NCBI RefSeq assembly: GCF_030452865.1 | Contig: NZ_JAKDLJ010000002.1 | Span: forward strand, 1-33,605 | From: Pseudorhodobacter sp. | GTDB taxonomy: Bacteria > Pseudomonadota > Alphaproteobacteria > Rhodobacterales > Rhodobacteraceae | Direction: 5' to 3' | DNA length: 33,605 nt | Part shown: piece after piece, positions 1-8,045 of the stretch | Layout: each line of letters opens with the position of its first letter | How positions within the stretch are numbered: position 1 is the first letter of the stretch | Notes under the pieces: generated by a model | The model's database searches: none | What the model saw: the letters and a program-made list of their open reading frames with translations, nothing else | What the model was told of the DNA's origin: nothing | Program-made: the position numbers and the translations under genes

Positions 1-676
1 CACCGCGCGCATATGCGGTGGCAATCGCCGATTGTGCATCGGCGGCGCGTTCCGCCTGCCCTGAAACCATCGCTGAAAAGGCGCGGCCCACCCGGTCCCA
101 GCGATTGTCGCGGTCCATCGCCCAATAGCGGCCGATCACCGTGCCGACCCGCGCACCCTCCGGCAAACCCGCCAGCAAGCGCCCGATGTACTTAGGCGCC
201 GAATCCGGTGCGACATCGCGCCCGTCAGTGATCGCGTGGATAACAACCGGAACCCCAGCGCCAGCGACTGCCGTTGCCGCAGCGATCACATGCGCAACAT
301 GGCCATGCACCCCGCCGTCAGAAATCACCCCCATCAGATGCGCCGCGCCGCCTGACGCTTTCAACCGCTTGATGAATTCCAAAAGCTGCGGGTTCTGCCC
401 GAAAGAGCCTTCCTCAATCGCCAGATCAATCGCTCCCAGATCCATCGCCACCACGCGGCCGGCGCCGATATTGGTGTGGCCGACTTCGGAATTGCCCATC
501 TGCCCACGCGGCAACCCCACGTCAGGGCCGTGGGTGATCAGCGTTGCATGTGGGCAACTGGCCATCAATCGGTCAAAATTTGGCGTCCTCGCCAAAACCG
601 GCGCGTTGGCGCTGACATCCGCATTCAAGCCCCAACCATCCAGAATGCACAGGACAACGGGTTTCGGAACTGCCAT
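1..676 (-). CDS. gpmI: 2,3-bisphosphoglycerate-independent phosphoglycerate mutase, 3' end outside window
   Basis: Cofactor-independent phosphoglycerate mutase interconverts 3- and 2-phosphoglycerate in cytosolic glycolysis and gluconeogenesis, using two Mn ions and a phosphoserine intermediate. The ORF track misses it because it runs off the left edge; about 225 N-terminal codons are present. Translation of the minus strand from ATG at 676 begins MAVPKPVVLCILDGWG, with the first metal-binding Asp at about residue 14. The catalytic serine lies in GQMGNSEVGH (Ser63). The family signature GRYWAMDRDNRWDRV is found near the window edge. An AGAGG sequence about 8 nt upstream supports the start. 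It lies downstream of rsfS and rlmH on the same strand, an order common in alphaproteobacteria. The 142-nt gap before it leaves room for its own promoter. Identity is secure; the length cannot be judged. Confidence 0.96.
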   Translation of the reverse strand, partial: MAVPKPVVLCILDGWGLNADVSANAPVLARTPNFDRLMASCPHATLITHGPDVGLPRGQMGNSEVGHTNIGAGRVVAMDLGAIDLAIEEGSFGQNPQLLEFIKRLKASGGAAHLMGVISDGGVHGHVAHVIAAATAVAGAGVPVVIHAITDGRDVAPDSAPKYIGRLLAGLPEGARVGTVIGRYWAMDRDNRWDRVGRAFSAMVSGQAERAADAQSAIATAYARG

Positions 677-775
677 GGCGCGGACCTCTGCACTGATTTC
701 GCCCGGTTTTACGCTGTGCTGACGCATTCGGCAACCGGGCGCATTGCTATCGGCCAAAGGATCGCTACTTCCAGC

Positions 776-796
776 TTCATCTTGGTAAAAATACCT
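776..796 (-). repeat. Copy 1 of a 21-bp intergenic motif
   Basis: Read on the minus strand this is AGGTATTTTTACCAAGATGA followed by A. It lies between the stop of rlmH and the start of gpmI. A second copy at 21800-21820 differs at one base (A to G at position 11) and has the same orientation relative to the gene that precedes it. Both sit 3' of a minus-strand gene. Function is not known to me. Confidence 0.6.
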
Positions 797-818
797 ATAC
801 CCCAGCAACCAAGCGATA

Positions 819-1289
819 TCACAGTCGGTGGTAAGGACTGCCCGCCAAAATTGACGCCGCGCGGTAAAGCTGCTCTGTCAACATCACCCGCACCAGCATA
901 TGCGGCCAAACCATCGCCCCGAAGGACAGCGCAAAATCGGTCCCTTCCCGAAAAGACGGCGCCAGCCCATCCGCACCGCCGATAACAAAGGCAACATCCT
1001 GCCGCCCTGCATCGCGCCAGCGGGCCACATGATCGGCCAGTTCAGGGCTCGAAAGCACACGCCCGCGTTCATCCATTACGACCGTAAATGCCCCCGATGG
1101 CACGGCACGCGACAAAAGCACCGCTTCCGCTTCCATGCCGCCAGCTTTGCGGTCCTCGACTTCAACTTCCGCCAAAGGGCCAAGCCCCAACGCCCGGCCC
1201 GTGCGGTTGAACCGCGTCACATAATCGTCAATCAATTCGCGCTCTGGCCCGGTCCGCAACCGGCCCACGGCGCACAGATGCAAGCGCAT
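819..1289 (-). CDS. rlmH: 23S rRNA (pseudouridine-1915-N3)-methyltransferase RlmH
   Basis: RlmH is a small SPOUT-class methyltransferase that uses S-adenosylmethionine to methylate pseudouridine 1915 in helix 69 of 23S rRNA, acting on assembled 70S ribosomes. The protein is 156 aa, the usual family length. The knotted SAM-binding segment is FVIGGADGL (about residues 101-109). The conserved C-terminal block is LSFGAMVWPHMLVRVMLTEQ followed by the hallmark ending SPYHR. The ORF track starts 16 codons too early: the family N terminus MRLHLCAVGR begins at ATG 1289. That ATG shares its A with the TGA stop of rsfS, a one-base overlap indicating translational coupling. The upstream extension in the track is simply rsfS coding sequence in another frame. 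Confidence 0.96.
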   Translation of the reverse strand: MRLHLCAVGRLRTGPERELIDDYVTRFNRTGRALGLGPLAEVEVEDRKAGGMEAEAVLLSRAVPSGAFTVVMDERGRVLSSPELADHVARWRDAGRQDVAFVIGGADGLAPSFREGTDFALSFGAMVWPHMLVRVMLTEQLYRAASILAGSPYHRL

Positions 1290-1675
1290 CAGTCTTCCTC
1301 GCGCACGCCGATGCCCATATGCCCGCCGGGCTGCCACATCTTTTCGAGGTCGTAAAACTCGCGCACTTCAGGACGGAAAACATGGACGATCACATCGCCT
1401 GCATCCAGCAGAACCCAATCGCCGGTTTCTTTGCCTTCGGTCTTGCAGACCATGCCGAATTCATGCTTCAGCCTGTCGCCGAGTTTTTCCGCTATCGTCA
1501 CCACCTGCCGCGTCGATCGACCGGAGCATATGACCATATAATCCGCCATGTCAGAGCGCCCGCGCAGATCAATCTGTACCACCGCTTCGGCCTTGTCATC
1601 CTCCACTGAGGCGATGATTCGCGCCAAAAGCGCCTCGGAACCAGGTGGATGTTCGGAATGGGCCGCGTCGGTCAC
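1289..1675 (-). CDS. rsfS: Ribosomal silencing factor RsfS
   Basis: RsfS (Iojap/DUF143 family) binds ribosomal protein uL14 on the 50S subunit and blocks joining to the 30S, reducing translation in starvation. The 128-aa product has the expected single domain. Conserved stretches are DLRGRSDMADYMVICSGRS (about residues 36-54), the CKTEGKETGDWVLLDAGDV block, and VIVHVFRPEVREFYDLEKMW near the C terminus. The start is a GTG at 1675 and no strong Shine-Dalgarno sequence is visible, so the start is less certain than the identity. It overlaps rlmH by one base (TGATG), so the two ribosome genes are almost certainly one transcript. The 229 nt upstream hold no recognisable gene. Confidence 0.95.
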   Translation of the reverse strand: MTDAAHSEHPPGSEALLARIIASVEDDKAEAVVQIDLRGRSDMADYMVICSGRSTRQVVTIAEKLGDRLKHEFGMVCKTEGKETGDWVLLDAGDVIVHVFRPEVREFYDLEKMWQPGGHMGIGVREED

Positions 1676-1904
1676 GGGCGCAGCCCTTGGGCCGACAGGC
1701 AGCCCGGTCGCAGGATCAGAATGAGACAGGACATCACCCTCCAGTATTTCGCGCGCCAGCCCATGCCATCAATGGCCCGCCCCCGGCGCAGGGCATGTGT
1801 CGCAAAGTATCACCCTGCGGCGGAAACCTCAATCACAGCAGGGCGCAAGGTGCAAGCCGCGAAGCGGCAGCAATGAACCATTCTCCGCCGGCCGCCTGCG
1901 AAAT

Positions 1905-3239
1905 TCACACATCCCCCACCAGGGGATTTTTCGACGTATCGCCCAACATCCGCACCTCGCGCTGCGGGAACGGGATCGAAATGCCATGCGCCTTGAACGT
2001 ATCCCACAGCGCCAGATAGACGTTGCCGCGAATATTGGTCAGCCCTGCCGTCGGATCAGAAATCCAGAATCGCAGGATGTAATCCACGGAACTGTCACCG
2101 AAGCCCACGATATGACACACTGGCGCGCGGTCTTTCAGTACGCGGTTCGCACTCAGCGCCGCCTCGATCGCCAGCTCGCGCACTTGATGCGGATCGTCGC
2201 CGTAAGCCGTGCCGAAAAACAGGTCAAGCCGTACAAAATCATGGCTGTGCGACCAGTTCACAACCTGCCCGGTGATCAGATCCTCATTCGGGATCAGGTA
2301 TTCCTTGCCGTCCCGCGTGACGACGGAGACATATCGCGCACCAAGGCTTTCAATCCAGCCGAAGGTATCGCCAAGGCTGATGACATCGCCGGGCTTGATC
2401 GACTTGTCGAGCAGAATGATTATGCCTGACACAAGGTTCGACACCACCTTTTGCAGGCCGAAACCGAGGCCAACACCGATGGCACCGGACAGCACCGCGA
2501 GCCCGGTCAGATCGAAGCCCACCGCCTTCAATCCGATGAAGATTGCACCACCGACAAGGAAAAGCTGCGTCGCCTTGATCGCCAACACCTGCATGGAGGG
2601 GCTGATATCCGGGTTCTTGCGGATGCGACCGGTCACTGTCCGGGTCAGGAACCGTGCGGCGGTTACCAGAAGCCCCGTCACGATCAGCGCCTTGATCACC
2701 GTAAGCGCCGACAGCCGGAATTCCCCGAAGGTGATCGCCAGACTGTCCAGAAACGACAGTACACCTGCATCGAACCCGAGGATCAGCGCAACAACCCAGA
2801 TCCCCGCGCCCCATGTCACCACTCGCGAGACAAAGCGGTTCCCGATCAGTTTTGCGGCAAGGTTCACGACCAGCAAAGCGATTGCAATACTGGCAGCCAC
2901 TTCGATCAATTGGCTGCGAGAGGGCCAGGTGACCTGATGCATGACCCAATAGGTCAGCCAACTCAACACCGTGAAAATAATCAATGTCATGTTGCGATCA
3001 ACGATTACCACCCAGCGCAATTGCCATTTGGCAAGCCCCTCATGTTCGCGCGCCCAACCCGTCAAGCGGCGAGAGGCGATGCCGCGCAACAGCCATGCCG
3101 CCACCAGCAGAACAATAATTCCCGCAACCTGATAAAGCCGCCACGGCACCATCAAGGAGAGCACGAAATCCTCACCTTGGGAAATCAGTCCCGTCGTTGC
3201 GTTCAGGATCTCCGGGTCGATCTGTTCGGTTGGGTCCAT
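1905..3239 (-). CDS. MscS-family mechanosensitive ion channel
   Basis: This is an inner-membrane channel of the MscS family, which opens under membrane tension to release solutes during hypo-osmotic shock. The 444-aa form has several N-terminal hydrophobic segments before the MscS core. The pore-lining helix region is GAIGVGLGFGLQKVVSNLVS and the following beta domain contains LLDKSIKPGDVISLGD and PNEDLITGQVVNWS. It is longer than E. coli MscS (about 286 aa), having extra membrane helices in front. The track uses a TTG at 3305; I prefer ATG at 3239, which has GAAAGGA about 12 nt upstream and avoids a proline- and arginine-rich 22-residue extension. It is divergent from leuC across about 260 nt. 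The exact MscS subfamily cannot be assigned. Confidence 0.92.
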   Translation of the reverse strand: MDPTEQIDPEILNATTGLISQGEDFVLSLMVPWRLYQVAGIIVLLVAAWLLRGIASRRLTGWAREHEGLAKWQLRWVVIVDRNMTLIIFTVLSWLTYWVMHQVTWPSRSQLIEVAASIAIALLVVNLAAKLIGNRFVSRVVTWGAGIWVVALILGFDAGVLSFLDSLAITFGEFRLSALTVIKALIVTGLLVTAARFLTRTVTGRIRKNPDISPSMQVLAIKATQLFLVGGAIFIGLKAVGFDLTGLAVLSGAIGVGLGFGLQKVVSNLVSGIIILLDKSIKPGDVISLGDTFGWIESLGARYVSVVTRDGKEYLIPNEDLITGQVVNWSHSHDFVRLDLFFGTAYGDDPHQVRELAIEAALSANRVLKDRAPVCHIVGFGDSSVDYILRFWISDPTAGLTNIRGNVYLALWDTFKAHGISIPFPQREVRMLGDTSKNPLVGDV

Positions 3240-3323
3240 CCGCGGCAATTTCCTTTCGGGGCGTGGGGCTTCGTTTACTTTAGGCCGCACTGTCACTGTT
3301 GCCAATCATATTGCCCCCGCTCA

Positions 3324-3362
3324 CGAAAAAGCGTATGACATGACGCATGATCCGCTTTTTCG
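3324..3362. repeat. Perfect 10-bp inverted repeat between mscS and leuC
   Basis: The arms CGAAAAAGCG (3324-3333) and CGCTTTTTCG (3353-3362) are exact reverse complements separated by 19 nt. They lie in the divergent gap, about 140 nt before leuC. It could be an operator, or a leader hairpin in the leuC transcript. A 28-codon frame starting at ATG 3347 overlaps it but is not leucine-rich, so a classical leucine attenuator is not supported. Confidence 0.5.
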
Positions 3363-3500
3363 ACATCGATGATCGCGCACGCTTGCCTTGGCGTTTTTTT
3401 GGCCAATGCCGGTCTGTGCTCGCGCAGGGCTGATCGCCGCCGGTCTTTGCCGTTCGCGGCCCCCAATCCCATTCCCCCAGCTATATGAGAGACCTGAGCC

Positions 3501-4919
3501 ATGAAAGCTCGTACGCTTTACGACAAAATCTGGGACGATCATGTCGTCCACCAAGCCGAAGACGGCACCTGCCTTTTGTATATCGACCGCCATTTGGTGC
3601 ATGAAGTCACCAGCCCACAGGCGTTCGAAGGGCTGCGGATGACGGGCCGCAAAGTGCGCGCGCCGGAAAAAACCATTGCCGTGCCGGACCATAATGTGCC
3701 GACGACATTGGACCGCGCCAATGCCGCGACCATGACCGAGGACAGCCGGATTCAGGTGGAGGCGCTGGACAAGAACGCCAAGGATTTCGGCGTGCATTAC
3801 TATCCGGTGTCCGATGTGCGCCAGGGCATCGTGCATATCGTTGGCCCGGAACAGGGCTGGACCCTGCCTGGCATGACTGTGGTTTGTGGTGATTCACACA
3901 CCGCCACCCACGGCGCATTCGGCGCTTTGGCGCATGGGATTGGCACCTCGGAGGTGGAGCATGTTCTGGCCACCCAAACGCTGATCCAGCGCAAGGCCAA
4001 GAATTTCAAGGTGGAAATCACCGGCAGCCTGCGCCCCGGCGTGACCGCCAAGGATATCACGCTGTCGGTGATCGGCAAGACCGGCACCGCAGGCGGCACC
4101 GGTTATGTCATTGAGTATTGCGGCCAAGCCATTCGCGAGCTTTCGATGGAAGGCCGCATGACCGTGTGCAACATGGCGATCGAAGGCGGGGCACGGGCTG
4201 GTCTGATTGCCCCGGACGAGAAAACCTTTGCCTATTGCATGGGCCGGCCGCATGCCCCGAAGGGCGCTGCGTGGGAGGCCGCGCTGACCTATTGGAAAAC
4301 CCTGTTTTCCGATGAGGGCGCGCAGTTTGACAAGGTTGTCACCCTGAAAGGCGAAGATATCGCACCCGTGGTCACATGGGGCACCTCGCCCGAGGATGTT
4401 TTGCCGATCACCGGCACCGTCCCCGCCGCGTCCGATTTCAAAGGCGGCAAGGTGGAGGCGGCGCAGCGGTCCTTGGATTATATGGGCCTGACGCCGGGGA
4501 TGAAGCTGACCGATATCAAGATTGATACGGTTTTCATCGGCTCTTGCACCAACGGCCGGATTGAGGATTTGCGCGCCGCTGCCGCAATATTGAAAGGCAA
4601 AAAGATCAAGGACGGGATGCGCGCGATGGTGGTGCCGGGGTCCGGCCTGGTGCGGGCGCAGGCCGAGGAGGAAGGTCTGGCACAGATTTTCATCGACGCC
4701 GGTTTTGAATGGCGACTGGCTGGCTGTTCGATGTGCCTTGCAATGAACCCCGACCAACTCGCACCGCAGGAACGTTGCGCCGCAACCTCCAACCGCAACT
4801 TTGAAGGCCGCCAGGGCCGCGGTGGCCGCACGCATCTGCTGTCGCCTGCGATGGCCGCCGCCGCTGCCGTTACCGGGCATTTGACAGATATTCGGGAAAT
4901 GATGGAGGAGTCGGTCTGA
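3501..4919 (+). CDS. leuC: 3-isopropylmalate dehydratase large subunit
   Basis: LeuC is the iron-sulfur subunit of isopropylmalate isomerase, which with LeuD converts 2-isopropylmalate to 3-isopropylmalate in leucine biosynthesis. The 472-aa protein has the standard aconitase-type architecture. The three [4Fe-4S] ligands are visible: Cys349 in IGSCTNGR and Cys409/Cys412 in AGCSMC. Other landmarks are the N-terminal [12 protein letters not shown], the [15 protein letters not shown] block and the [10 protein letters not shown] motif near the C terminus. GAGAGA lies about 11 nt ahead of the ATG. It is the first gene of a plus-strand cluster with a small ORF, leuD and, further on, leuB. leuA is not in the window. 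No substitution of key residues was seen. Confidence 0.98.
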   Translation: MKARTLYDKIWDDHVVHQAEDGTCLLYIDRHLVHEVTSPQAFEGLRMTGRKVRAPEKTIAVPDHNVPTTLDRANAATMTEDSRIQVEALDKNAKDFGVHYYPVSDVRQGIVHIVGPEQGWTLPGMTVVCGDSHTATHGAFGALAHGIGTSEVEHVLATQTLIQRKAKNFKVEITGSLRPGVTAKDITLSVIGKTGTAGGTGYVIEYCGQAIRELSMEGRMTVCNMAIEGGARAGLIAPDEKTFAYCMGRPHAPKGAAWEAALTYWKTLFSDEGAQFDKVVTLKGEDIAPVVTWGTSPEDVLPITGTVPAASDFKGGKVEAAQRSLDYMGLTPGMKLTDIKIDTVFIGSCTNGRIEDLRAAAAILKGKKIKDGMRAMVVPGSGLVRAQAEEEGLAQIFIDAGFEWRLAGCSMCLAMNPDQLAPQERCAATSNRNFEGRQGRGGRTHLLSPAMAAAAAVTGHLTDIREMMEESV

Positions 4920-4939
4920 CGATGCGCGCGCCTTCCCTC

Positions 4940-4963
4940 GGGTCGCTATTTCAAGAGCGACCC
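4940..4963 (+). promoter_or_regulatory. Perfect 8-bp hairpin ending at the start codon of the leuC-leuD orphan ORF
   Basis: GGGTCGCT (4940-4947) pairs exactly with AGCGACCC (4956-4963) around the 8-nt loop ATTTCAAG, and the next three bases are the ATG at 4964. The only purine-rich ribosome-binding candidate (AAGAG) spans the loop and the 3' arm, so the folded RNA would occlude it. This suggests translational control or RNA processing between leuC and the ORF. If translation instead starts at ATG 4922 the hairpin would be coding. Confidence 0.5.
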
Positions 4964-5269
4964 ATGCAATACGGCCTTCGCGGCGATCCCGGCCTTTGGG
5001 ATGAATTGGAGGCGCGCTTTGCCGCGACACCAATGCCCGATAGCTTTGCAGCCCTGTGGCATTTGCTTGAGGAAGGGTATCAAGATGCTGTCGGTCAACC
5101 GCTCATCCAACCGGATTTCGTGCATGTTGAGCGTTTCAACCGTGGCGGCATGTCACAAGGCGCCGTTTCGCCCGAAGCATGGGCCGAACGGCTTTTCCCC
5201 CTGATTTCAAATCGCTTTGCCGCGCATTGCCATCGGCAATCGTCGCAACACACCGACCGCAAGAGGTAA
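4964..5269 (+). CDS. Small hypothetical protein encoded between leuC and leuD
   Basis: I do not recognise a function. The ORF gives 101 aa from ATG 4964, or 115 aa from ATG 4922, which lies three bases after the leuC stop and has GGAGGAG about 12 nt upstream. I prefer 4964 because the compact, conserved-looking core starts there ([19 protein letters not shown]). The protein is soluble with no signal peptide or membrane segment. It contains a predicted helix-rich N-terminal half, then [20 protein letters not shown], an aromatic/glycine motif. The last residues ([14 protein letters not shown]) are basic and probably disordered. It ends five bases before leuD, whose ribosome-binding site overlaps its last codons, so it must be co-transcribed. 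The position suggests a role connected to LeuCD or simple hitch-hiking. Confidence 0.68.
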   Translation: MQYGLRGDPGLWDELEARFAATPMPDSFAALWHLLEEGYQDAVGQPLIQPDFVHVERFNRGGMSQGAVSPEAWAERLFPLISNRFAAHCHRQSSQHTDRKR

Positions 5270-5273
5270 CACC

Positions 5274-5879
5274 ATGACACCTTTCGACAAACTCACCGGG
5301 GTTGCCGCCCCTATGCCCTTGGTCAATATCGACACCGATATGATCATCCCCAAGCAGTTCCTGAAAACCATCAAACGCTCTGGCCTTGGGGCCAATCTGT
5401 TTGATGAAATGCGCTTCACGCAGGACGGAGCAGAAATTCCGGACTTTGTGTTGAACCAACCCGCTTATCGCAAGGCGGAAATCATCGTGGCAGGCGACAA
5501 CTTTGGCTGCGGCTCCTCGCGCGAACATGCGCCTTGGGCGCTTTTGGACTTTGGCATCCGCTCGGTCATCTCCACTAGCTTTGCCGACATCTTCTATAAC
5601 AACTGCTTCAAGAACGGCATCCTGCCGATCGTGATGCCGGAAAACGTGGTCAAGGTCTTGATGGAAGACGCGCGGCGCGGCGCGAATGCACGCATCACCG
5701 TTGATCTGGAGGCGCAGACCGTCACCACCTCTGACGGGCAGTCCTTTCCGTTCGAAGTGGACGCCCACAGAAAGCATTGCCTTATGAACGGCTTGGACGA
5801 TATCGGGCTGACAATGGAAAAAGCAGCGGCGATTGACAGCTATGAGTCGAAAGCAGCCACCCAACGCCCTTGGGTCTAA
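5274..5879 (+). CDS. leuD: 3-isopropylmalate dehydratase small subunit
   Basis: LeuD is the swivel-domain partner of LeuC in isopropylmalate isomerase (leucine biosynthesis, cytosol). It is 201 aa, the normal length. The N terminus [20 protein letters not shown] and the aconitase-swivel signature [13 protein letters not shown] (about residues 78-90) identify it. The track begins 19 codons upstream, but ATG 5274 follows AAGAGG at a 6-nt spacing and matches the family N terminus. A strong intrinsic terminator 25 nt after the stop closes the leuC-ORF-leuD transcript, so leuB downstream needs its own promoter. Confidence 0.97.
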   Translation: MTPFDKLTGVAAPMPLVNIDTDMIIPKQFLKTIKRSGLGANLFDEMRFTQDGAEIPDFVLNQPAYRKAEIIVAGDNFGCGSSREHAPWALLDFGIRSVISTSFADIFYNNCFKNGILPIVMPENVVKVLMEDARRGANARITVDLEAQTVTTSDGQSFPFEVDAHRKHCLMNGLDDIGLTMEKAAAIDSYESKAATQRPWV

Positions 5880-5903
5880 GACAGACCAAACCACAACATC
5901 TGG

Positions 5904-5930
5904 GGTCGCCCGCCGGGCGGCCTTTTTTTT
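5904..5930 (+). terminator. Rho-independent terminator of leuC-leuD
   Basis: GGTCGCCC and GGGCGGCC form an 8-bp stem (one G-T pair) with loop GCC, followed at once by eight T residues. It lies 25 nt past the leuD stop. Confidence 0.9.
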
Positions 5931-6087
5931 AACCATAATTTGATGCAATCAAGCGACACATTTTCCGCCAAACCGCCATAAAATTTATGTTTTCTTTCGG
6001 TCATGGTTGCGTGGCTATTCGAAAGAAGGCACAATTTGGGCAAGATTAAGGCAGACCGCCACAATGCGCGGAATTACGCTGGGACAA

Positions 6088-6110
6088 AAGTACGGCATCG
6101 TATCGTACTT
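6088..6110 (+). repeat. Inverted repeat upstream of the membrane protein gene
   Basis: AAGTACG (6088-6094) and CGTACTT (6104-6110) are perfect complements with a 9-nt loop. The element ends 24 nt before the preferred GTG start at 6135, so it would lie in the leader or promoter. The surrounding 200 nt (5931-6134) is AT-richer than the flanking genes, in keeping with a regulatory region. Confidence 0.4.
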
Positions 6111-6134
6111 GCCCTGAATGAGGATAGAGCAGCA

Positions 6135-6971
6135 GTGCTTTCGCAATTCACCGGCGCGCTTATGCGGGCCTGCATCATGATGGTGCTTGTCGCCACGCCT
6201 TCCGTGCTTTTGCCGGGCGTAACGGCCGACGGAAAACAAATGGTGGCGCTGGTTGCGCTGTTCGCGGGCGTGCTGACCTTTGTTGAATACAACGCGACCT
6301 ATCCCGGTTTGATCGAGTTTCGCGACGCCCCACCCTATAACCGCACCCGCGTTCTGATGCTGCTCAGCATCGTTTTCTTCCTGTCGATCATGGCTCGCAA
6401 TGAGGTCGCGCCCTCCACCCTCGCCCGGTTGTTTGAGGCGATTGGCGTTGTGATCGGGCGCGCGTTGGATTTCCCCTATTCCCCCGTCCGCCTGCTGACC
6501 CTGACACTGGCCAGTCATGACTCCCCGGTTCATCTTGCGATGGTGCGCAGTGCCGCCGGCGTGGCCTATCTGTTTTCGATTTTTGCGCTGGCGATCTTTG
6601 CACTCCTGCTGCGCATCAATGACTGGCCGTCGCAGAACGGGGCGTTCAATGTGTGGATCAACTTGCCGACCTTTGATCCGACGGCCGGGGGTGATGTTGT
6701 GACACGGCTGGAACGCGACGCACGGTTCAACCTTGCTTTGGGGTTCCTGCTGCCGTTCCTGATCCCTGCTATTGTCAAGTTCGGCGGCATGGGGCTCGGT
6801 GCGATTGATTTGCACCACACGCCAACACTGGTCTGGCTGATTGCGTCCTGGGCGTTTCTGCCTGCATCCTTGTTCATGCGCGGAATTGCAATGACCCGGA
6901 TCGCGAGCATGATCCGTCATAAAAGAGAGCGCGGCGTCGAAAAAGCGGTGCCGGGCTACATTCCCGCTTGA
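6135..6971 (+). CDS. Multi-pass membrane protein of unknown function in the leu cluster
   Basis: I do not recognise a characterised family. The protein (278 aa from GTG 6135) has about six hydrophobic segments, for example MRACIMMVLVATPSVLLPGV near the start, MVALVALFAGVLTF, LLSIVFFLSIMA, AAGVAYLFSIFALAIFALLL, and a C-terminal WLIASWAFLPASLFMRGIAM. The loop between the fourth and fifth segments carries a conspicuous stretch NVWINLPTFDPTAGGDVVTR. The track starts at ATG 6003, but the extra 44 residues are basic and cross an inverted repeat, so I prefer the GTG, with GAGG about 12 nt upstream. Its TGA stop overlaps the TTG start of the next gene (TTGA), so the two products are translationally coupled and probably work together at the envelope. 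Confidence 0.78.
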   Translation: MLSQFTGALMRACIMMVLVATPSVLLPGVTADGKQMVALVALFAGVLTFVEYNATYPGLIEFRDAPPYNRTRVLMLLSIVFFLSIMARNEVAPSTLARLFEAIGVVIGRALDFPYSPVRLLTLTLASHDSPVHLAMVRSAAGVAYLFSIFALAIFALLLRINDWPSQNGAFNVWINLPTFDPTAGGDVVTRLERDARFNLALGFLLPFLIPAIVKFGGMGLGAIDLHHTPTLVWLIASWAFLPASLFMRGIAMTRIASMIRHKRERGVEKAVPGYIPA

Positions 6972-8032
6972 TCCGCCTTTGGGCGGCACTATTGCTGCTT
7001 GCCAGCGCAAGTTTGGCCCAGTCCCCACCTGACCGCCTGCGCATTGCCACCTATAACCCCGATCTGCACCGCAAGGGGCCGGGTCTGCTGCTGCGCGACA
7101 TCCTGTCTGGCAAAGACCCGCAAATCATCGCCGTTGTCGAAACCGTTGCCGCGTTGCGCGCCGATGTTCTGGTCCTCACTGATTTCGATTTTGATCATGA
7201 TCTGGTCGCCTTGGCGGCGCTGGCCGCAGCGTTGGCGGCTGAAGGCAGCCCCTACCCCTACCGTTTCGCGATCCGTCCAAACACTGGCATGACAACGGGA
7301 TTGGACCTTGATGGTGATGGTCGCCTTGGCGGGCCGGCCGATGCGCAAGGGTTCGGGTTTTTCGCAGGTCAAGGCGGCTTGGCCGTTCTATCGCGCCTGC
7401 CGATTGACCGCGAAGCGGCGCGCGATTTCAGCGAGTTCCTGTGGACGGAACTACCGGGCAACCTGATCGGCGACAGCCTGTCGCCCGAGGCGCGTGCTGT
7501 GCAGCGCCTGTCCAGTACCGCACATTGGGATGTACCGCTGATCCTGCCCAATGGTGAGCGACTTTCGTTGTTGATCTGGCACGCCACGCCACCGGTGTTT
7601 GACGGCCCGCAAGACCGCAATGGCCGCCGCAACCATGATGAGGCTGCATTCTGGCTGCACCTGCTGGACGGGGCTTTGCCGATGCCCGCCCCCAAGTCGC
7701 CTTTCATCCTGCTGGGCGAAGCGAAACTTGACGCGATTGATGGCGATGGTCGTCAGGCGGCAATCAATGCGTTGATCCGTCACCCCAAACTGCAAGATAT
7801 TGCGCCCAGAGGCAAAAGCACCCATTACGACACGGGCCAGAAGGGTGACCCGGCCATGGATACCGCGCTTTACGATTTCGGAGGCCTGCGGGTGGATTAT
7901 GTGCTGCCCTCCGCCGATCTGACAGTTCTGGACTCGGGGGTGCTCTGGCCAGTTGAGAACACGCCATTGGCCGAGACAACCGCCCGCGCCTCTCGTCACC
8001 ATCCGGTTTGGGTCGATATAGCCCTGCCCTGA
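6968..8032 (+). CDS. Secreted endonuclease/exonuclease/phosphatase (EEP) family protein with altered metal-site motifs
   Basis: The 354-aa product starts with a signal peptide (MIRLWAALLLLASASLAQS) and continues as an EEP-fold domain beginning RLRIATYNPDLH. EEP enzymes are metal-dependent phosphodiesterases or phosphatases acting on nucleic acids or phosphoinositides, and this one would act in the periplasm. Where most family members have an acidic GDxN motif, this protein has GEAKLD (Glu251, Lys253), and the usual SDH near the C terminus is SRHHPVW. The Gln-Glu element is also replaced (VLVLTDFDFDHD). Activity is therefore uncertain, or the specificity differs. A calcium-loop-like DLDGDGRLGG lies near the middle. 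The TTG start overlaps the stop of the preceding membrane protein gene by four bases. Confidence 0.8.
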   Translation: MIRLWAALLLLASASLAQSPPDRLRIATYNPDLHRKGPGLLLRDILSGKDPQIIAVVETVAALRADVLVLTDFDFDHDLVALAALAAALAAEGSPYPYRFAIRPNTGMTTGLDLDGDGRLGGPADAQGFGFFAGQGGLAVLSRLPIDREAARDFSEFLWTELPGNLIGDSLSPEARAVQRLSSTAHWDVPLILPNGERLSLLIWHATPPVFDGPQDRNGRRNHDEAAFWLHLLDGALPMPAPKSPFILLGEAKLDAIDGDGRQAAINALIRHPKLQDIAPRGKSTHYDTGQKGDPAMDTALYDFGGLRVDYVLPSADLTVLDSGVLWPVENTPLAETTARASRHHPVWVDIALP

Positions 8033-8045
8033 GCCCGCCTGCCGC

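Noticed and set aside
1856-1868. GCCGC-GAA-GCGGC hairpin as terminator of the MscS gene
   Set aside because: Only five base pairs and no T-run on the minus strand.
3347-3433. 28-codon ORF as a leuC leader peptide
   Set aside because: It has few leucine codons and no ribosome-binding site; the coding sense is not convincing.
3894-5033. 379-codon minus-strand ORF antisense to leuC
   Set aside because: It lies wholly across leuC, which has all catalytic motifs; the antisense frame stays open because of GC-rich third positions and matches no family I know.
5929-5943. CtrA-like TTAA-N7-TTGA after the leuD terminator
   Set aside because: Second half-site has a mismatch, and the first TTAA is the end of the terminator T-run; no cell-cycle gene is next to it.
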